Positions 7,151 to 8,572 of a stretch of 8,572 bases of DNA are shown here, in pieces. Every line of letters starts with the position of its first letter. Position 1 is the first letter of the stretch. The translations under genes were made by a program, and so were the position numbers. Origin of the DNA: Firmicutes bacterium UBA6132. GTDB taxonomy: Bacteria; Bacillota_A; Clostridia; Tissierellales; Sedimentibacteraceae. The notes under the pieces were generated by a model. That model did no database searches and was not told where the DNA came from. It saw only the letters and a list, made by a program, of their open reading frames with translations. The stretch covers positions 1-8,572 of the forward strand of contig DIVM01000295.1 in the NCBI GenBank assembly GCA_002435835.1, read 5' to 3'.

Positions 7151-7157
7151 AGGAAGG
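7151..7157 (+). promoter_or_regulatory. Ribosome binding site that decides the hprK start
   Basis: AGGAAGG ends 8 nt before the ATG at 7166, an ideal distance. A TTG two codons earlier (7160) is in frame but only 2 nt from this site, too close for initiation. The site lies just 4 bp after the uvrC stop codon, fitting translation from a shared message. Confidence 0.75.
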
Positions 7158-7165
7158 TATTGAAC

Positions 7166-8080
7166 ATGCAGTATGTCAGACTTGAGGATTTAGTAAAATA
7201 TATGAGTCTTGAACCTGTTTATTACCCACAAGATGTTCAGTCAAGAATTTATACGCCAGAAATATCGAGACCAGGTCTGCAAATGGCAGGTTATTTTGAC
7301 TTGTTTTCTTTTGAAAGAATACAAATTATGGGAAAAACAGAGATGTATTATTTAAAAACTTTAGAACAAGAAATAAAAAAGGAAAGACTTGATAAATTTT
7401 TCAGCTACCCAATTCCTGCAGTTATTATTGCAAATGAAATGGAAGTTGATGATACTATGATTTTTTATGCAAAAAAATATAAAAGACCAGTATTTAAAGC
7501 AAATGCAAAAACAACAAGATTAGTAAACGAAATGATAAGTTTTTTAGAAGAAGAACTTGCTCAAGAAATTACAATTCATGGTGTTTGTCTTGAAGTTTTT
7601 GGTGTAGGAGTATTTATAAAAGGTAAAAGTGGTGTTGGAAAAAGCGAAACATCGCTTGAACTTATAAATAGAGGTCACAGGCTCGTTGCAGATGATGCAG
7701 TTATAATTAAAAAACTTGAAAATCGCTTAAAAGCATCATGCCCAGAACTTACTAAACATTTGATGGAAATAAGGGGAATTGGAATACTTGATATTAAGCA
7801 TTTGTTCGGTGTTGGATCTATTAAATTGGAACAATATATTGAACTTGCCATTGAATTAGAAGAATGGGATGAAGAAAAAGAATATGATAGAATCGGAATG
7901 GATGATAATTATATTGAAATTCTTGATGTAAAAGTTCCGACCGTAGTAATACCTGTAAAGCCTGGTAGAAATATATCAGCAATCGTAGAAATAGCTGCAA
8001 AAAATTATAGACAAAAGCTGCTGGGATATAATCCATTAGAGAAATATCAAAAAAGATTTTTTAATTTAGCACAATCATAA
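7166..8080 (+). CDS. hprK: HPr kinase/phosphorylase
   Basis: HprK phosphorylates and dephosphorylates the regulatory serine of HPr in response to glycolytic metabolites. This drives CcpA-mediated catabolite repression and tunes sugar uptake by the phosphotransferase system. The 304 residues match family length. The N-terminal domain (about 1-130) contains SRPGLQMAGYFDLF (35-48). The kinase domain has His138 (IHGV), the P-loop GKSGVGKS (153-160), and Asp176/Asp177 in HRLVADDAV (171-179). It also has the family signature EIRGIGILDIKHLFG (201-215) and the C-terminal VIPVKPGRN (261-269), involved in the phosphorylase reaction. It acts as a cytoplasmic hexamer. uvrC-hprK adjacency is common in Clostridia. 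Genes that often follow (murB, rapZ, whiA) are not seen before the window ends, and a repeat region follows instead. Confidence 0.97.
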   Translation: MQYVRLEDLVKYMSLEPVYYPQDVQSRIYTPEISRPGLQMAGYFDLFSFERIQIMGKTEMYYLKTLEQEIKKERLDKFFSYPIPAVIIANEMEVDDTMIFYAKKYKRPVFKANAKTTRLVNEMISFLEEELAQEITIHGVCLEVFGVGVFIKGKSGVGKSETSLELINRGHRLVADDAVIIKKLENRLKASCPELTKHLMEIRGIGILDIKHLFGVGSIKLEQYIELAIELEEWDEEKEYDRIGMDDNYIEILDVKVPTVVIPVKPGRNISAIVEIAAKNYRQKLLGYNPLEKYQKRFFNLAQS

Positions 8081-8127
8081 TTAATCATTTAAAACAATGA
8101 AATGAAACTATTTTTTAAAAACTTGCA

Positions 8128-8160
8128 AAATAATAAAAGGTTTTTTTAATTTTATTATTT
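8128..8160 (+). terminator. Possible weak terminator after hprK
   Basis: AAATAATAAAA (8128-8138) can pair with TTTTATTATTT (8150-8160) around an 11-nt loop containing seven T. An alternative overlapping stem AAAAACTT (8117-8124) / AAGGTTTTT also exists. Stems are almost entirely A-T, so folding is weak; this is the only terminator-like structure I see behind hprK. Confidence 0.35.
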
Positions 8161-8296
8161 AGGAAACGATTTGCAATTTATAAAATAAGACGAATATATA
8201 AAAATGAATAATTAATGATTGTTTGTTGCAAATATGACGAAAAATTCATTTATTTTTGTTGCAAATAAATAGTATATAAGTTATAATCGTTATGGA

Positions 8297-8331
8297 TATT
8301 TAATTAATGTTGGACATATTAATAACAATAT
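8297..8331. repeat. 35-bp direct repeat, copy 1
   Basis: This block begins TATTTAATTAATG and ends AATAACAATAT. It is identical over all 35 bases to 8538-8572. Its centre, ATGT-TGG-ACAT, is a short dyad extended imperfectly by ATTAAT on each side, so it could fold or bind a dimeric protein. Confidence 0.85.
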
Positions 8332-8422
8332 CTTATACTTATAATTAAATTTATATTGTATATCATATATTTCTGTTGCAAACGATTAGTATATCATATA
8401 TTACTTAAAAATAACACATATA

Positions 8423-8486
8423 TTGCTTGAATTTAATATAATGCATCATATATGTTGCTTAAATTTAATACAATGTATCATATATT
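8423..8486. repeat. Two 32-bp tandem units
   Basis: Units 8423-8454 and 8455-8486 both begin TTGCTT and carry ATCATATAT near the end. They abut without a gap and differ at four positions, three of which are transitions. Confidence 0.85.
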
Positions 8487-8537
8487 CCTATTGCAAACAA
8501 TTAGTATATCATATATAATCATTTTAATCTTTAAGGG

Positions 8538-8572
8538 TATTTAATTAATGTTGGACATATTAATAACAATAT
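8538..8572. repeat. 35-bp direct repeat, copy 2 (ends at window edge)
   Basis: This is an exact copy of 8297-8331, 241 bp downstream. The match reaches the last base of the window, so the true repeat may be longer. Confidence 0.85.

Larger units (their letters stand above)
8225..8572. repeat. Degenerate noncoding repeat array with about 31-32 bp phasing, running off the window
   Basis: This stretch has no plausible gene. ATCATATAT occurs at 8362, 8393, 8445, 8477 and 8508, with steps of 31, 52, 32 and 31. TTGC-led units begin at 8226, 8259, 8376, 8423, 8455 and 8491. Two 32-bp units (8423-8454 and 8455-8486) are direct tandem copies with 28 of 32 matches. A 26-bp block at 8376-8401 recurs at 8491-8516 with one mismatch. 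A 51-bp block at 8281-8331 recurs at 8522-8572 with four mismatches. It is not a CRISPR array, because the intervals are themselves repeated and too similar. Confidence 0.8.

Noticed and set aside
7160..7165. TTG start of hprK
   Set aside because: Only 2 nt separate it from the ribosome binding site; ATG 7166 has ideal spacing.
7821..8036. 71-codon minus-strand open frame within hprK
   Set aside because: It is antisense to the conserved C-terminus of hprK and has no start-site signals.
8376..8390. CcpA cre-like site (TGCAAACGATTAGT) downstream of hprK
   Set aside because: The left half fits the cre consensus but the closing CA is GT, and other copies of the repeat lose the central CG, so it is better explained as part of the array.
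8225..8572. CRISPR array
   Set aside because: Repeats are degenerate and unevenly spaced, the intervals are themselves copies of one another, and no cas gene is visible.

Overview
The window is very AT-rich, and its gene set fits a low-GC anaerobic Gram-positive of the Clostridia/Tissierellia kind. The signs are strong AAGGAG-type Shine-Dalgarno sites, HPr kinase (HprK) directly behind uvrC, a NagZ-type lipoprotein, a YfcC-family carrier and a sigma-54 activator. The genus cannot be fixed from this sequence. The uvrC-hprK pairing is typical of Firmicutes.

Layout. Positions 1-521 (minus) hold the N-terminal 173 codons of a PAS-domain sigma-54 activator, cut by the window edge at its Walker A motif. 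A control region of about 330 bp follows. It has a sigma-70-type promoter for the activator (TTTACA-N17-TATAAT, minus strand), two dyads that could be activator sites, and a textbook -24/-12 sigma-54 promoter (TGGCAAG-N4-TTGCA, 729-744) facing right. That promoter drives a 469-residue YfcC/DcuC-family membrane carrier (850-2259), which ends in a hairpin terminator. Next is a lipoprotein beta-N-acetylhexosaminidase of family GH3 (2528-3685) with its own promoter (TTGATA-N17-TAATAT). It converges on an M20D amidohydrolase (3729-4952, minus) across a shared bidirectional terminator. A 334-bp, nearly pure A/T intergenic region separates the amidohydrolase from the divergent uvrC (5287-7146) and hprK (7166-8080), which read as one operon. 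The last 490 bp are noncoding and end in a degenerate repeat array (about 8225-8572) that runs off the window.

How the parts may work together. The activator and carrier form a self-contained, signal-responsive uptake or exchange module: a cytoplasmic PAS sensor switches on a transporter through sigma-54. The amidohydrolase would be a natural partner for a carrier of amino-acid-like or N-acylated substrates. The surface hexosaminidase fits peptidoglycan fragment salvage. Both links are inference from proximity, since the genes have separate promoters. UvrC (nucleotide excision repair) and HprK (carbon catabolite control) are housekeeping.

The least explained part is the terminal repeat array. 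Its ATCATATAT cores recur about every 31-32 bp (three helical turns) with one larger gap, and a 35-nt block is repeated exactly 241 bp apart. I see no CRISPR array, tRNA, rRNA, insertion sequence or obvious novel multi-gene system.
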